Assembly (NCBI RefSeq): GCF_015832195.1 | Contig: NC_052017.1 | Coordinates: forward strand, 71,177,801 to 71,241,800 | DNA: 64,000 nucleotides | From: Motacilla alba alba | Lineage: Eukaryota > Chordata > Aves > Passeriformes > Motacillidae | Direction of reading: 5' to 3' | In this document: in pieces, positions 48,401-63,400 of the stretch | How positions within the stretch are numbered: the stretch's first letter is position 1 | Layout: every line of letters starts with the position of its first letter | Notes under the pieces: model-generated | Seen by the model: the letters and a program-made list of their open reading frames with translations, nothing else | What the model was told of the DNA's origin: nothing | The model's database searches: none | Position numbers and translations under genes: made by a program

Positions 48401-51400
48401 CTTAGCTCTCTCACAGGAAGAGTCATGAGGATGAGACTGAGTGGGTTTTTCCTCCATTTGTTAAATACAATACTTTGTGCCCTACAAATCTTGTGGTACA
48501 GTTCCTTAAGCTACCATGATTATCATTATTTTATAGAAATAGTAACTGCAGCTGTGATCACAGATGCTTTCTAACCTGTTGTGAATTGTTTTGTCTGATG
48601 TTCTAGAGTAAATACTGAAGTGTATCAGCTGAAAAACATAAACTCTATATAAAACCTGCAGGTCCCCCTATGTAAACAATCTTTTTTTTAACCTATAAGG
48701 ACTGCATAGTGCCAAGAGACTGAAACTGACAAAGATATTCCTGAGCACAGAATATTAGTGAAAATACTGTCATCTTTCTGGATAAAAATATAAACATCTG
48801 GAAGCACATCATACTGTATAGACCATTCCTTTTCCTGCTGGGAGAAGACAGGCTTTAGTCAAAATGATACACAGAATAAGGAAGAAAAGCAGTGGCAGTA
48901 ACCTTGCCTAGGGCCATGCATGGTGAAATAGGCAAGATTCTGAGGCAAAAAGTCACACCATAACAACCACTGACTCCTAAAATGGACAAGATCTGGTCCC
49001 AAAGAAATTTGTCATCACTAATTGAAAGAAATCCAAGAGACACTGCCATTGATCTGTCTCCTTTGTGCTGCATATCACACAATATCTACCTAGGATTATG
49101 TGGGTATGGGAATGTGAGAGAGAGAAATATGAGGAAAAGAGTGTGATTGAGATAATTTTTTTAAAAATAAATACCTTCCCCTCTCCTGCATGAGGGTTCA
49201 CACTGAATTTCCTATGTTGATCTCCTACCCATGTTAATATGGTTTATCAATGCATTTTAACCTATCATTCAAGTGAAAAAATAGTGCAATAAAATATAGC
49301 AGATCTAAGACTCTATATTCTTCTACAAGCATTCCTTATAGTAGCTTGCTGGTTTTATTATTATATTCATTCATTCTAGCAGCTTCTATTTATTCATTAT
49401 AGTAGCTTGTTGACTTTTATTAAAGTCCTATTAATGTGTTTATCATCCTTTTACAAATGTGAAAATGCTTTCTCCAAGATTGGCATTGCTTATTTGTATT
49501 ACAGAGCTCTGTCATTTGGACAAAATATTGTGCTTTAAGGCTCCACAGTCCCATTGAAGTTAATATGATTCCATTAGGCATAAACCTCTTTCTAATATCA
49601 GCCATTGGGCTAAATTCATTCGATGTATAAAATAACAGTTTATGTATAATATGGAGTGAGCTTAATTCTTTGCTAAAATACATCAATAAAAGTGTTGAAT
49701 TTTTATAACAGGCAGAAATCAAAGGCATTCATTTGAAGTCACAGGACTATTGGCAAGACTATTTTGTAGGGAATACTTTTCAAACAAATATATTCAAATA
49801 TATTGACAAACAAGTTTCTTCTCCTCTAAAGAAGGGGAATTGTTTTCTTTCCTGCTTTTTAAACCTAAACCTACATATTTTCATTTCACTTCTAGGTGCT
49901 TAAGGTTCTCACAATTTAAAACCATAATAAACAGAAGCTTGATATAAACTGAATTCATAGAATTCAGGCTCTATGAACATATGGCTCTTCTCTGATTTAA
50001 TGGAAATCAATATACATTGTCAAGTCTTTTTTTTTTTTTTTGGATATTTTGTGTCATCATCTTTCAAATTATTTGTGCAAATTAATTCATTTAGGTTCAT
50101 TTGTTAGCATTATCCCTTAATTACTGCTGGGCTCTATCACCATAGACACAAAAAACTGCTTAAATCTATTTCTTTGCACAGGCATATGTTTTCTGCTGAG
50201 CCAGCAATAAAACTGTAACAGAGGTGTTTTTTTTCCAAAATACAGCCTCATAGTCCTTCCAATGTTTGACTTACCCATAAATGTTAAGTAGCAAATATTA
50301 AAAATACTCTGGGAATTGTCTCTAGTAAATCAGCTGTAATTCTGCAGCTGTGACTCACTAGCCCTGTGTCCCCTGTTTTAATGCTGGTTTGCTGTCTGGA
50401 TGTGGTAGATGTACTGACCTGGGATTTCACCAACTATTTATGTGCAGCAGTCACAGCATGATTGATTCTCTGGACTGCTGAGCAATTGCAGCTCATGCTG
50501 GTGAAAAAGGAGAACATTTAGAACTGGAGCAATCTACAGTTACTGATAATTCTAGACAAAGGGAAAACAACTTCTGTATTTTTTTTAACTGTAAAGTCAA
50601 ATCAAGAGCAGTCATCACTGAAAGGTGTTTCTCTTTATGACTTTATAATTATTTTTTTCCTATATCAAAGGGAGCACCCACCCATTTGAAGGCATATCCT
50701 GCCTGTAACCTGACTAGATTATTTTTAGATTACTTCAGTGAAATATGTTTGGGGCTTGATGAGATAATGTCACTGAGAGTAATAAGTGATTCTATGGAAT
50801 TTAGTGGAATGGGACTTAAAACAGCCATGCTAGAAATTTTTGGGTTTGCCAGAAACAATAAGCAGTGGTACTTTCCAGTTTAGTCTCTTGAGACTAGAAT
50901 TTGTGAAGTGTCCTGGATCAGAAAAGTACATTTTGCCAAAAAAAAATTGCCTTTGGAAGACATATACCCTAGTTATTCCAAATTTTGTCTAGGCTTAGTA
51001 AAGCACACCCTGGGAAACAGGTTTGTTGCAGCCTGAAAGGATTCAGACTAAAGAGGAATAGTAATTAAGACAGAAGCCTGTGTCTGACACAAGAGGTTAA
51101 ATTAAGAAGGTTTGGTGTGGTAGAAGGTCTGTGCTTAGAGGAGGAAGCAAGAAAGCAAATGAGTACTTCCTACCGATGCTAAGCTGGTTTTTGGGCAGTT
51201 TTCTATACTGCATGTTATTTCAGCCCAGCTGGGGTCAATGCAAGTGTTCTTGCTATTGTTAATGCTAAATGTTCTTGCTATTCTTTCCTTTTTAGGCATT
51301 TATTTTTCCCTTCTGCTCTACCTACAAGCTGCCTATAGTGTACAATTTTTGACCCTAGAACCCACCTTCAAGAACTTAACAGAAACACAGCCACGTGACT

Positions 51401-54400
51401 AACATTCAGTGTTTGGTGTGCTGAAATCCTATACCCAGCATTAAAAGGTGCAAACTTTTATGAGTAGGAGAAAATTATTAATGTCCTGTCATTCCTATAG
51501 GCTTATATCCACTACTCCTTCATTTAACCCCATTTGCTTACCTCAGTAACATTGTTTTATACTGGTTTTCAGTTTTAAAGAAGATTTATACAATAAAGAT
51601 AGTTGAGTCAAGTAATTTTGAGCTTTTTACACTCTTTTCACTGTTAAGCAGGTAAATTGAACCATATAGACATAAAAAAAAGAAAGTAGAGCTTACATTA
51701 TCTCAGAAAAAAATCAAAAGCTTTTTAGCCTCTGAGTTGCAGAGAGGCATTGTAACAGTCACAGAACTGGTGTTTATATTAAATTTATCTACCATTTCAC
51801 CATAAACATAGGCACTGTGACTCTGCAAAAGCAAACAGAATTGCATTCCCTGACATTTGAGCATGTGATGCACTTATAGATAATGTATTAAAACAAAGCG
51901 GATTGTTTATTAAGGCCATCTCGAACACATGTCTTATCTTAGACCCCTGGCATTTCGACTTCTAAAATCAGCCTGTCTAGTGTTATCACAAGATCACTAC
52001 TTTGGAACAATACTAAACTAAGTGACAGACTGATCTGTAGCTGCGGCTTGTAATCTCAAAAGATGCACACAAAAAATTGAGATGCATAAAACTGACTTAG
52101 ATCTGGGTACCCAGCTCAGCCAAGCCACTTCAGCCTTATTTGAAAACATCAAGTCTGAAGGAGACTGAATTCAGCCAAGGAATGCAGTTTGGCTTTAAAT
52201 CACCTGTTTTGCTGCATACCAGTTTCAGAATTCAACGACCACTTTCAAAAATTTAAAGTGGCTATAACTGATCAGAGAACACAGAACTGCCACCTTTTCT
52301 CCCTGCTAAGAGAGGTTACCTCTTCATGAACTGTGTCCCTAATAAACACAAAACTGCAGACGACCTCTTGCAGAGTTACTGCTTCTTCATTAGTATTGAG
52401 TGGGCTATCCATAAACCTGACATGTGCCCAGCTGCGCTTTCCACACACTCAGCTAGAAGGCTGAATTCATTACATCAGGGACAGGAGTCATATTTAGGTT
52501 TAACTTACTGATCTCTGCTGCTATTACTGTAATGTTGTGCCACAGCAGTGTTTCCCGGTCAAGGGGTTTGGAAGTGAATATCGAACCATTTCCTGAATTG
52601 ATGTTGAATACTCTGTCCATATCAGTGTGACGATCTACAGAGTACCTGCAAATACAGAGACAGGGGTTAGAGGAATGCTTTCCTTTTAATTTCTAGGTTC
52701 TAAAACCATTTTCTATGACTAGACATCAAACAGCTAGTAAATGGGGTTTCCTTTTGTTTTCAGCACAGGCTTCAGAGTCTTTATGCAGTCACACAAAGAG
52801 CTAGTTCTGAGCTACTGGATAATGACACATGGGAGGCTTGATTTAGAAGGTGGAGTATTGTCACTGAATAAATGAATTGTTGTGGAATTTACATACCTCT
52901 GCGAATCATCAAAGCTTTGTTTTTAGTGAAAAATGTGAAGTCTGTGTCCTGAAAGATACGAAGTTTATTTTAAGGCTGAGTTCGTTTTTCCTTTATAAAA
53001 CCCTCTTTTTATGGATTGATATTTCAACTGTTCCAAATCATTTCTGATACAAAATGTGACAGCTGGGGTGCATTTTTACTTTTCAATTCTCAGCATTTAA
53101 AAAGGTTGCCCTCCCAAACCAAGTCAGCACAGAACAGAAATTCATTATTTCACATATCACAAAAAGGTTTGTTGTAACTCATTAAAACTAACATTCTCAG
53201 CCCTGCTTGATGGTATCTATATGTGAAAAGGAATGCTAACAAGCTCTGGATGAGCTCAGAGTCTAAATACAGATTCAAATTTTCAATTTGAGCTTTTGCT
53301 TTTTCAGCTGAACTAAATCCAAGTTTAAAAGTAGAACTCTCCAATTCCCGGGAGAGAGCACTACCACCTTGATCCAAATGCTGTGACTTGGTTTCATCTC
53401 TCCTGAAGGGAAAATTCTTGCATAAATTATGGAGGTTTTTGACAGAAATATGTCTCTGATGTTGCCAAAGCAAGAATGCAATTGCATTATTCTGCTCTTG
53501 TTTCCAGCCCAACTGTGTGCTCATGTACAATGCAGGACAGATCCTTAGGAAGCCCAGTGTGCTCCCTTGGTCTCCTTGCACGCCACATTGATGGAGACAA
53601 GGCAGCTACTGCTGTCCCTTGTGTCCACACAAGGGTAAACACAACAGCTGAGCTGGTAAGCAGTCAGATAAAAACTGGGCTAGGAGAATGGCTGGCAGAG
53701 GTCACCGCCACCACAGAATTCAGGGGAATGCAGAGGCTGAAGAAAAATTTCTCTCCCCTGCTCTGCCCTAGAAGCAGCGCAAGACATGTCCTCCATTCTG
53801 TACAGATTTCCTATTTCCTAGTGCCTGTGCAGTGTCTTTTAAATTCTGAGAAACACCTTGCATGAAGAAGGAATGAAAAAGAACAAACTAGTTGAAATGT
53901 GGTTCTGCCAAAATTTTTAAATGAACTAACTTGTTAATTGTCTTGTAACTTTATTCTTTGCAAATAAAATGTGGGATATAATGCCTACAGAAAATTAGAC
54001 TTATTAGGTCTTATGCCCAAATAAGAATTTAAGTGAAGCCTACCTTTCTAAAGGAAACAATGGCGAGTATTTTTATTATTTGCACTAAACTGTGTTTCTT
54101 TTTCCATGGTAATTCCTAGGGAAGCACCCAAATGACATTCAAAGGTACTAGCACAAAAGGCTAGCGTATTTTGGTAGGACTTGCATGGGCAAACTTTGCT
54201 TATTCTTCAGGAGTTCAGATTTAGTTTTCATTCATTGCTGTCACTTCACTGACAGTACTGCAGTTTTGGCTGTAGGAAGTCAGCTGTGGTGTCACTAACG
54301 TAGTTCCTTTATGTAGCATTGTGACATTACCATCAGCTTGAAAAGTGCTGCTTTGTCTAAATCTAAACAGCATGTGTAAAATTGTTGACGTGGCTGAAAT

Positions 54401-57400
54401 ACTTAATGGGAATAAGTTTATACAAACTGGTCTGACTCTTTTATATTTTGACTAAGTATTTGATATGGTAAACATTCATTTTAACTTTCATTCATTCGGG
54501 CTTTTATATAATATTATGTTGGTATCTTGTGAATTCAATTATTTTCAGATATTCTGTAGCTCATTTCCACACCTTTCAGCTGAAATACTTTGGTATTTTG
54601 CAGTTAAATCTACATTCTGTATTCTTCTTTGAAATGAAATATCAGGATTTTCCACAGTTTAGCTGTTCCAGCTAACTGTAATACTATGTTTCAAACTCTT
54701 ATTCAGCAAGACATTTAAATAAGCAACTAGCTTTAGGCATGAGCTGTCTGTTCATTGGGGGTTTTTGCTTCAATTTTACTTTCACTCCAGCTTCATATTT
54801 TGAATGCACTTAAAAAATCTTACTGTCTTAGCACATTTTAATGTCTTGCTATATTGCAATCACTGTCTTTGAGAGATTTCCCAAATTCAATCTGTGGTAC
54901 AGTATCTGGAAGAAAAAAAAAAAGGTTCTGGACTTTTTCTAAGATTATCAGGGCTGTAACACTGAGAGCTTCTTCTTCAAGATATTAAGGATTTTAAAGT
55001 ACAAATATTTGTAAAGCCATATGTATATTCATTCATTTGTAAAGTGGAAACTCAAACTCATAAAAAAAAACCCAGCAGAGACAGTTTCTTAATGGAATGT
55101 TAATTTTATTTCTTCATATCCCGAAGAAAATACATACAAGGTCAGTGCATTTAAAGTATATTCCAATTATACCATTAAATCTGCTCTAGAAGGATGATTT
55201 TAATAAGCTAGACTGTCACTTCTATTTCTCAGTTTGCATAATCCAGTCTCTTTTGATCAAGGATTTTTAATTATCTTGAATTGGTGCTGATTCTGACTTC
55301 TGGATCACAACCTAGTAAGAATTAAGTAGACAACATCAAACTAATTTTTACATTTATTTAATGAAATTATGGGTGTGTATTTGTCAGACTTCAGGACTTC
55401 ATCTCTTTCAAGCTCTGAGGAATTGACAAGCTAGGAATTTAAGAAGTATCTGTGTAGACTCCGGTCTCTCCTTGTACACAAGAGGAAGAAGGGAAGGGTA
55501 AAAGAGAGAATCTAACACATGCAAATACGTTGTCAGTAAAATACACAAACAAAATTTAGCCTTACATTTGTTTGCAGATCATTCTCATCTGGGGTACTTT
55601 AGTAAATCAAATCACAGCAGGAAGACAGTTGCAGTGACTGATGAACTTCATTATGCCTCTGAGGAGTTACTATAGCAAAAAAACTCAGCTAGCAATTTTA
55701 AAAGATCTGATGTACAATACAGCAGTGCTAGTTTCAGCATTGTTTTTTTATCAGTATGCAGAGGTTCATATTATTTTATGTGTAGATCAAACACAAGTAG
55801 AATGCAAAAATTTTTTTATAACACCTCTGGACTGTAGAATGCTGCTTGGGAGCATCTTAATGTTACTACACTTGGACACATATTCAAATATAGCCAAACA
55901 TGTACTGGTGTATTTTTGTATTTTCTTAATGTCATATCAGAGCAAAACTTACTTAGAAGACTTAGACTGATGCAATTTAGCTCTGCCAATACACAGGTCA
56001 CAAATGGTTCTGCAGCCTTGCAACCAGGGCAGATATCCGCTTTATATTTTGCTATCGCTTCATTGTCTTCTGATGCTCAGCAGCTTGCTGTCTAATGCAA
56101 CCACAAGCCAGGAAGATTTGTGGGTCAGGAAGGGATGTGTGTGTGAATTTTTCATAATGCATTTTCATAATGATATTGTGAAGGTTTCCTTTAATGGAAG
56201 ATCAAAGGGACTTTCATCTAACAGAGTTAGGGCTCAGTTTGTTTAAAAAGAGAAATCTTCACTCGAGTAGAGGAGAAAATGGAAGGTTTTCATTGTAATA
56301 TCAAGTGTCTAAAGATTTTATTTTTAACTGTCAAGAAAAATTGACAAGCAAGTGACAAGTCATATATATACAGTCTAATTGCATCTTCCCCAAAGCTCAG
56401 AGTGAAAATTGGATTTAGCATCTCTATTGCATGATAGAAAAAAAAATTACGCTGTCTAAAAGATGCAGACTCAACCCATGCCCCTAAATTCTAGCAGATA
56501 CCCAAGATATTAGCACCATAAAATTACATTTATTGCAAGTTAACATCTCTCAGGCTACTGCTCTCTGCTGATTTCCTTTCTCTCTTACTGATTCTCATGT
56601 TTTTTCTTGCTGTGTTTATTTCTATTACTCTAACCTCTTTCTGATTTTTATTTTTCTTCTCCTTGCACTTGGCTGTTGCATGCTCTTAAGGTAAAAAGTA
56701 GACAAGCTTTCTGCTGCACTGCATCAGTTTTGACATTTCTGCTAAATTTTGCTCAATAACTATCTGATACTAAAATATGCAAAGTACTTATACGGTATTA
56801 AAGAAGTGCCCTTTGAAAGTTAGATAAGTTTTAGCACACACATTCAATTAATAGCAAAGAGCCGGTAGGCAGTACTCAACAATGAACAGCATAGTCCCTA
56901 ACCACTGTAAATCACTTATAATTAGGAGTTGGTGCTGGTGTGAAATGCAAATGGTTGTAGTTATCACCACAGGGAAGGAGGGAAGCACTCCCCTTACACT
57001 CCAGTGCCATTAGATATAAAAAAGCAGGTTCCTATGAAGACTGCAAGGGGCCTGGATGTCACCCCAACCAATTTTTCATCTTCATGCTAGCATGCCCATG
57101 TCCATGAAAATGTGCTACAGAAGATGTTCATTCTGTCCTGGGGCTTCACCAAAGTCAGCAAAACATTATGCTGCTTTTTAAATGACTATGCTCTGCTGGA
57201 CCAGAATGCCAGAGAATTGCTGCATGTCATGATAGAAATTTAAGAAAGCTTTAATTAAAGTTAGAAGGCTTAGTCCTGAAGAAGAATTCATGTATAGGGT
57301 ATGCTATGCAAACTGAAGATAGTTTCTGTCCAGAAACATTTTGGATTTAGCTTGTTCATCTAGCAAATAACCATTAAAATATTTACTCTGACAAGATGAG

Positions 57401-60400
57401 CTAAGAGCTTAAAACTTACTCATTACTTTAAGAAATCTTGATGAAAAATAATTGCTTGCACAAGTGTAAAGAATTGATTGACAAGATTTTTATTAAACCT
57501 GCACTGTTCTATTTTGATCAAAGGCTACTATTGAATTTTCAAGGTGCCCAACTCAGAAACCTGTTGAAAATTGACCTGGATTTAATATTGCTGCACTTTT
57601 CAATTCCTCCTCTTGCTGCCTTGTCAGTAGTAATTAACTTTAATTAAAGAACACAAATATTTAGAAGGTCTTTAATATTCTATCCAGTATGACTTAAGTA
57701 CTCGAGTATGCACTGAAACAATACACAATTCACAAAAAAAGAAGACTTAGGTATAGCTACTCCAACCTTAACATTTCCTCCACTTCCTCTTAGAACAGTT
57801 TATTGATTCATGGCAAATTTAATTTATGAAGCTCATGACACTGACTCTTATCTTACAAGCCTTGCACTGATACAGGTAAGATCAGAGCCTGGGTGTTCCC
57901 ATGAGCTGTTTTTGAGGCATTTCTACTTGTGATTTAGAAAAGATGAATGCGGCCTCTGTTAAACAGGTCTGGACAGAAGACAGAAGAAAAGGCTGTTGGA
58001 TCACCCTCCTGTCAAATAGCCAAGAGGATGCACTGCAGTGCACTGGAAAATGTTAAAGGTGGAAGGAAAACACTAAGATTTTCTAAGTGGTCTTTTTGCA
58101 GTAAATTGTTTCATGGTAGAAATAACCACATACATTAGTTACTGAAGAGATTAGGATATAATTCAAGATGCCAAGGCCATGCAAACATATTCACACATAC
58201 CTAAATACGTTCAAGCATAAGAGATCATTTACCATGTACAATACCCCATATTCAAGCATGCCCTACAATTCACATTGTTACAAGTGAGGAATTTTTTGTG
58301 TGTGCTGACATGATAGAAGTAAAATCAAGGCTGTAAAAAATTTACAGGCAAGTTGAAGTAGTATATGCTTACTTGACAGGATTCTTGGCAGCATCTGGAT
58401 CCTGAGCAGTTACTGTTCCTATTACACTGTTTAATGGAACATCTTCTTTCACTTCCATTATGTATGCTGGTCTGCTGAACATGGGGGGTTCATCTACATC
58501 CTCCACCTGAATTCGGACTGTAGCCGAGTCCTTGAATGGCCCCAAGTACAGGAATCGAGGGTCCACATGAGTGTTGGTAGCTTCCACTTTGAGAATATAC
58601 AAGTTTTTGCTTTCGAAATCCAATGCCTGGGAAGGAAAAAATAAAAAAGGTTTAGGAAGTCTGTGGAGATTGCTGTGATTCTCAGCCAGATGAGCAGGAT
58701 GAATGGTGGGAAGTCATGGAGAGGCCTGTGCTAGATAACGGGAGCTTGAACTGGAATTAAAATGCCAGCAGAAAGGAGAAAGGGCTATATGCCCAGATAA
58801 TACATTAGGAAGAAAACCACTTTTTTCAAGGAATTCTATGCCTGGAACTCCTAAACACCAAGCAGTTTTCTCATACAGCTTTACCTGTTCATGCCAGTTA
58901 TTCTGTCATTTTTGGCATTTTGATGATTCATTACCTATTTCCTGCCCATAGGCACCACACACTAAAGGAGGGAAGATTTTCTAGGCGTTGCTTGTTTAGA
59001 TACTGGCCTTCTGTCACAGAAATGAAACACAGTGGCATCTAGTGTCTGGATATCCAGGACCACTCACAAAGCCAAACATGATTTTATGATAGGCACACAC
59101 TGTTAAAACTACAAAGAAACAGCATTTAGAGACTCTTTGTTACTACTTGGAGAAATGTGGGGACAGAGTAGTCACCCCATTTTTCCATTACATTGTAGAA
59201 AATTCACAGTTTCTGTCAGCAACAGACAGAAATATAAACAGAGTTAGACTGATATCATAATCAGACCCTGGAAGGCATCTCCTAAAAAACAAGTAATGAC
59301 AGGTGTCGTACTGATATCAACAAGCAAGTGCGTGTTTGGAAAATCTACACAATGTCTATCTAGTGATGACTGAACTTGAATTGATGAAGGATGATATCTG
59401 TAACCTTATCAAGTTTGCCTGATAACCCACTGTAAACAATATTTCTCAAACCTTTTCTGACAACCAATGTGCAACCTAGTAGATGATGTCCACTGTGATC
59501 TCGCAAGGCACTGATATTTTTTTTCTAAAGCAAAAGCATGCTGATAGATATATTAAATTTTTACAAGTTGTGAGCCAAAAGAAATTTGTCTACGTACTTT
59601 AATATATTATAGCTGCAAAATCAACATTCTCTCATAAGGAAAAATAGGCAATGTGATACTAATTATTTCTGTGGTCTTAACACAGTATCATCTACTAAGT
59701 GAGCAAAACCTGTAAGCATCATAAGGAGAAAATCACAGCTGGATGGTAGAGCTTCCTTGAGTTTTTCTGTGAGTATATTCAGTCTGCAGAATTTTTCTTC
59801 AGTTGCACCCCACTTCCTAGGTAATTTACTCTCTCAGGTCCTCCAAAGTTTGTGCATTGCTTCAGTAAAGAAGGTACAAGAGGAAGGATATTTGCTTGCA
59901 TAAAAGAAAGTTTACATATGTAGCGGCTGGGATTAAGTGTGTTAAGATGTGTACCTTTTTCACGGTTATAATTCCTTCCTGTGTGTCCTTGTCTGTGGTA
60001 ATTCCAAACATGTCATATCCATCCCCCTCAGTGATGCTGTATTCAATCTCTGCATTTTCATCCACGTCAGCATCATTAGCTTTTATCCTGCCAACCGGGG
60101 AGTCGAGCGGTGTCGACTCAGGAGCTCTGAACTGGTATGTGCCTACAGCAGACAGAGAGGGAAATCTGGTTAGTCAGTCTCAAGGTGCTTTGGACACCAT
60201 CTCTCAGTCCACTGTCCATGCTGGGACTGTGCAGGTGAGTTAGGAAGTTGCTGGGTCTTCCTGGGCCAAAAGCCATCAACTTCTGCCGTACTTTCATGTG
60301 GGTAAAAGTTACTTATTTTTCTACCTGTTTTCTCATACAGAGGATGGGCATTTTGCTTTGCTATAAACATGCAACTAGAGCAACAGTTGTCCCTTTTTGG

Positions 60401-63400
60401 ATGTTCTCATGGTCTCTGTTGGCTGTATCAGAAGCGTGTACGAAAAATGTCTTAGGCAAATATTAAGAATTGTCAGAAGCTAGTGCAGCTTAGTAACACT
60501 AAAACTGAATCCAGCTCAAATACCTATTAAAAATGTACTACATTGAATTTTTTGTCAGAAAAACTTCTGCTTTTGGAGTGTTGACATTATGAAGCTGTAT
60601 CTTTGCTTTTTAAATTGAAGACACTTATGTACAGAGATGTATAATTAACTCATTGGGTGCAGAGTGTTATATTTCTTCTTAAGTTGCTCTAATTTAAATG
60701 GAAACTCTTTGCCCACAGCTAAGAACAGACTTTGAACCTAAATGACAAGTTGCTTCCAATAACTTTCCCAGTGACTTAACTGCCAAAGCTCACTGATTTG
60801 TCTGATAGTATCTGCAATTATTTTCTCTAACAGCTGCTCTTGATTTTGACACACACTGACACAGCGATACATACACATCATACAGAGAGCAGTGGTTAGA
60901 CAAAGTAAAAACGGAAAAAAATAGAGAGAGAAAGAAGGAAGTAAAGAGAGAGAAGAGGATGAAAGCTGTATCACTTTGAATCCCTTATGGCATTGAATGG
61001 TCATTAATAGAAATTACTTTCTAAGGGAGCTTGAGCAATTGATTCCCATAAGCATCTCACAGATATCTACTGAATTATTTGAGAGAGGGGAAGTGAATAG
61101 GCAGAAACACCTGGTATATTTATGTACATGCTTTTGGTTCTGTATGCAAAGAATATAGGAAAGGTCATTGTAGCAAATGCTTTCAAGTTATAAACACTCC
61201 TTTCTATAGAATTGTTCTTGGGATATTTTTGCATACTTAAATAAATTTGTTTCAAAACTTCAATGTATTAGATTACAACAGATACCTTAAAATGCAATCA
61301 GTCACAAAGTCTGAGAGAAATAGTAGTGAAGAGGAAATACAGATTATATTGATCAGTTATTTAAAAAGTAGGAAAAATAGAAGTTGTTTCTGCACATTAA
61401 TTCACCTCTCAGACTGTCAATTGCAACTGGAGTAAAAATATTAAATATTCATTTCCCAGTTATTGCAATTAATCTTGGCATGATGCTATTGCTTAGTTAT
61501 GTGTTCTCTTTTGCTTTCCCGAAGGAAGTTTGATACTTGGTAAATTCACAATAGAAGAAACAATATCCAAGGTGAACAAAAAACAAAACAAGAATCATTT
61601 TTGTCCATTTTAATGTGAGAACATAGAATGTAAGTATTCCATACTCTGTGGGAAGCGAGGTGGATTGTCGTTGACATCGGTCAGTGTGATGTTCACGGTG
61701 GTGGTTCCTGATAATCCACCCATCTGGCCTCCCATGTCTTTAGCCTGGATGACCACTTGGTATTGCTCCCTGTTTTCACGGTCCATATTCAGTAAAGCAG
61801 TTTTAATAATGCCTGTAAACGTGGAAATTAAACAGTGGGGAGTTCACAGGTCGTGACTTTGATGGAAATTCTTATTAAAAGAACAAAAAAAAATCTCTGC
61901 GCAGTAAGTAAACTTTGCCCAGTACAAATATTTACTGTTATGAGATGGTTCATTAAATTACAGATTTGTCATGTCATATCTCAGGCTCCTGCCTATGTGA
62001 CAAACACAGTATAAGTGGTACCCAGAGAAAAATGTTCTACTTATTTGTGAGCACTGTTATTTTACATGAGTATTTACCCTCTTTCAGTTCCATGCTAAAA
62101 TCTCTCACTGAACTGGAAAAAGGCTGTTTTTTCATTATTTTGACAGATGTTGTAAAAAAAAAAAAAAAAGTAAAGCTAACTTCAGCAAGACACCATTAAA
62201 GAGTGCAGCAACATTAAATGGAAGAAAAGAAATTAATTAAGAAAATTATGAGCATTCAAACATGCCTGAGTAGATATACTTCTGTTTATACTTTGATTGA
62301 AATGATTTGCCAGTTACTTCCTTCTTCAAAGGCACAAATAACAGTTATAAGACCAACTACTGCTGAAATTCGATCATTCAGATTTACCATGAAGCTAAGT
62401 GCTTGCATTCTCACTGGGCCTCTCAAGGTAAGAACTGACTCCTTTGTAGGCAAAAGGGGTGAAATTCAAGTACTGAAATCCATGACAAAATTCACAGTGA
62501 CTTTGAAAGTGACATGTTTCACTCTAAGAGCTCTGCAATTGATTTCCATGGCAGGAAGATCAAGACTGTGGTTTACTTAGCTTCCCATCCCCCACACAAA
62601 CCTCTTGAAAGAAGTTTATTACTGGTGAACTCCCAGCTACTTTATCCTTATTATAACTCTAGAAGAGTACCTACTTGTACTGTCCATGTGAGAAAAAATG
62701 CATGAGTGCAAAAATCCTGCCTTCTGTTATCTAATGCGTTATGCTTGAAGCTTCCCTTTGATCTTGGCTTTCCCTCTTCTCAGAATAATGTACACCCTTT
62801 CAGCTCAGGTTTCACTTTGAGACATATAGTTTCTCCTTCCTTTTCCCTGCCTGAGTCTCTAAGATTTATCTAAGAAACAATCCTAAACCTGATGAATTGT
62901 CTGGGATAATATTTTCTTTCCTGTAAGGATGCTGAGGATTTTTCTAGCTTCCAGCAACATAACACAGTGGATGTTTCCACTGAAGGAGTTTCTTGAGATG
63001 GTTTGTTTCTTCTTGGAAAACTTAGTCAAAAAGCTTGGGAAGAGACTCTCTATGTAGTCAGGCAGTCAACGGTACACCAGATTCAGTCAGACAGAATATA
63101 TATGCACAGGTTCCAAAGCTGTCTGTTAGTCAGACCATTAAAAATTCCAGTCACTGTGTATAATTTAAACATCTTCCAAAAACAGAACTCAGAACTTTGG
63201 GATTCTATTTGTGATCTTCTACTTAAGCGCAACAGTCAATTTTACCTCTTCTATCATTACTCTTAATTAAGATTTCTTTCATAAAATTAGCATTAAAGTT
63301 GCAGATGCAAGAAATTATAATTACTTTAAACAACTTTTGAAGAAGCAGACGGAGAAAGAAAACTCACCTGAACAAACCCTCAGTCTTAATTTAGCTATTA

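Noticed and set aside
53150..53581. 143-aa minus-strand ORF in CDH6 intron 7
   Set aside because: It is on the CDH6 strand but between well-supported exons, has no recognisable domain, and the residue composition is that of random AT-rich DNA. No splice pairing in the right phase makes it a cadherin exon.
62218..62580. 120-aa plus-strand ORF in CDH6 intron 4
   Set aside because: It is antisense to the gene and has no domain or sign of splicing. A chance frame is likely.
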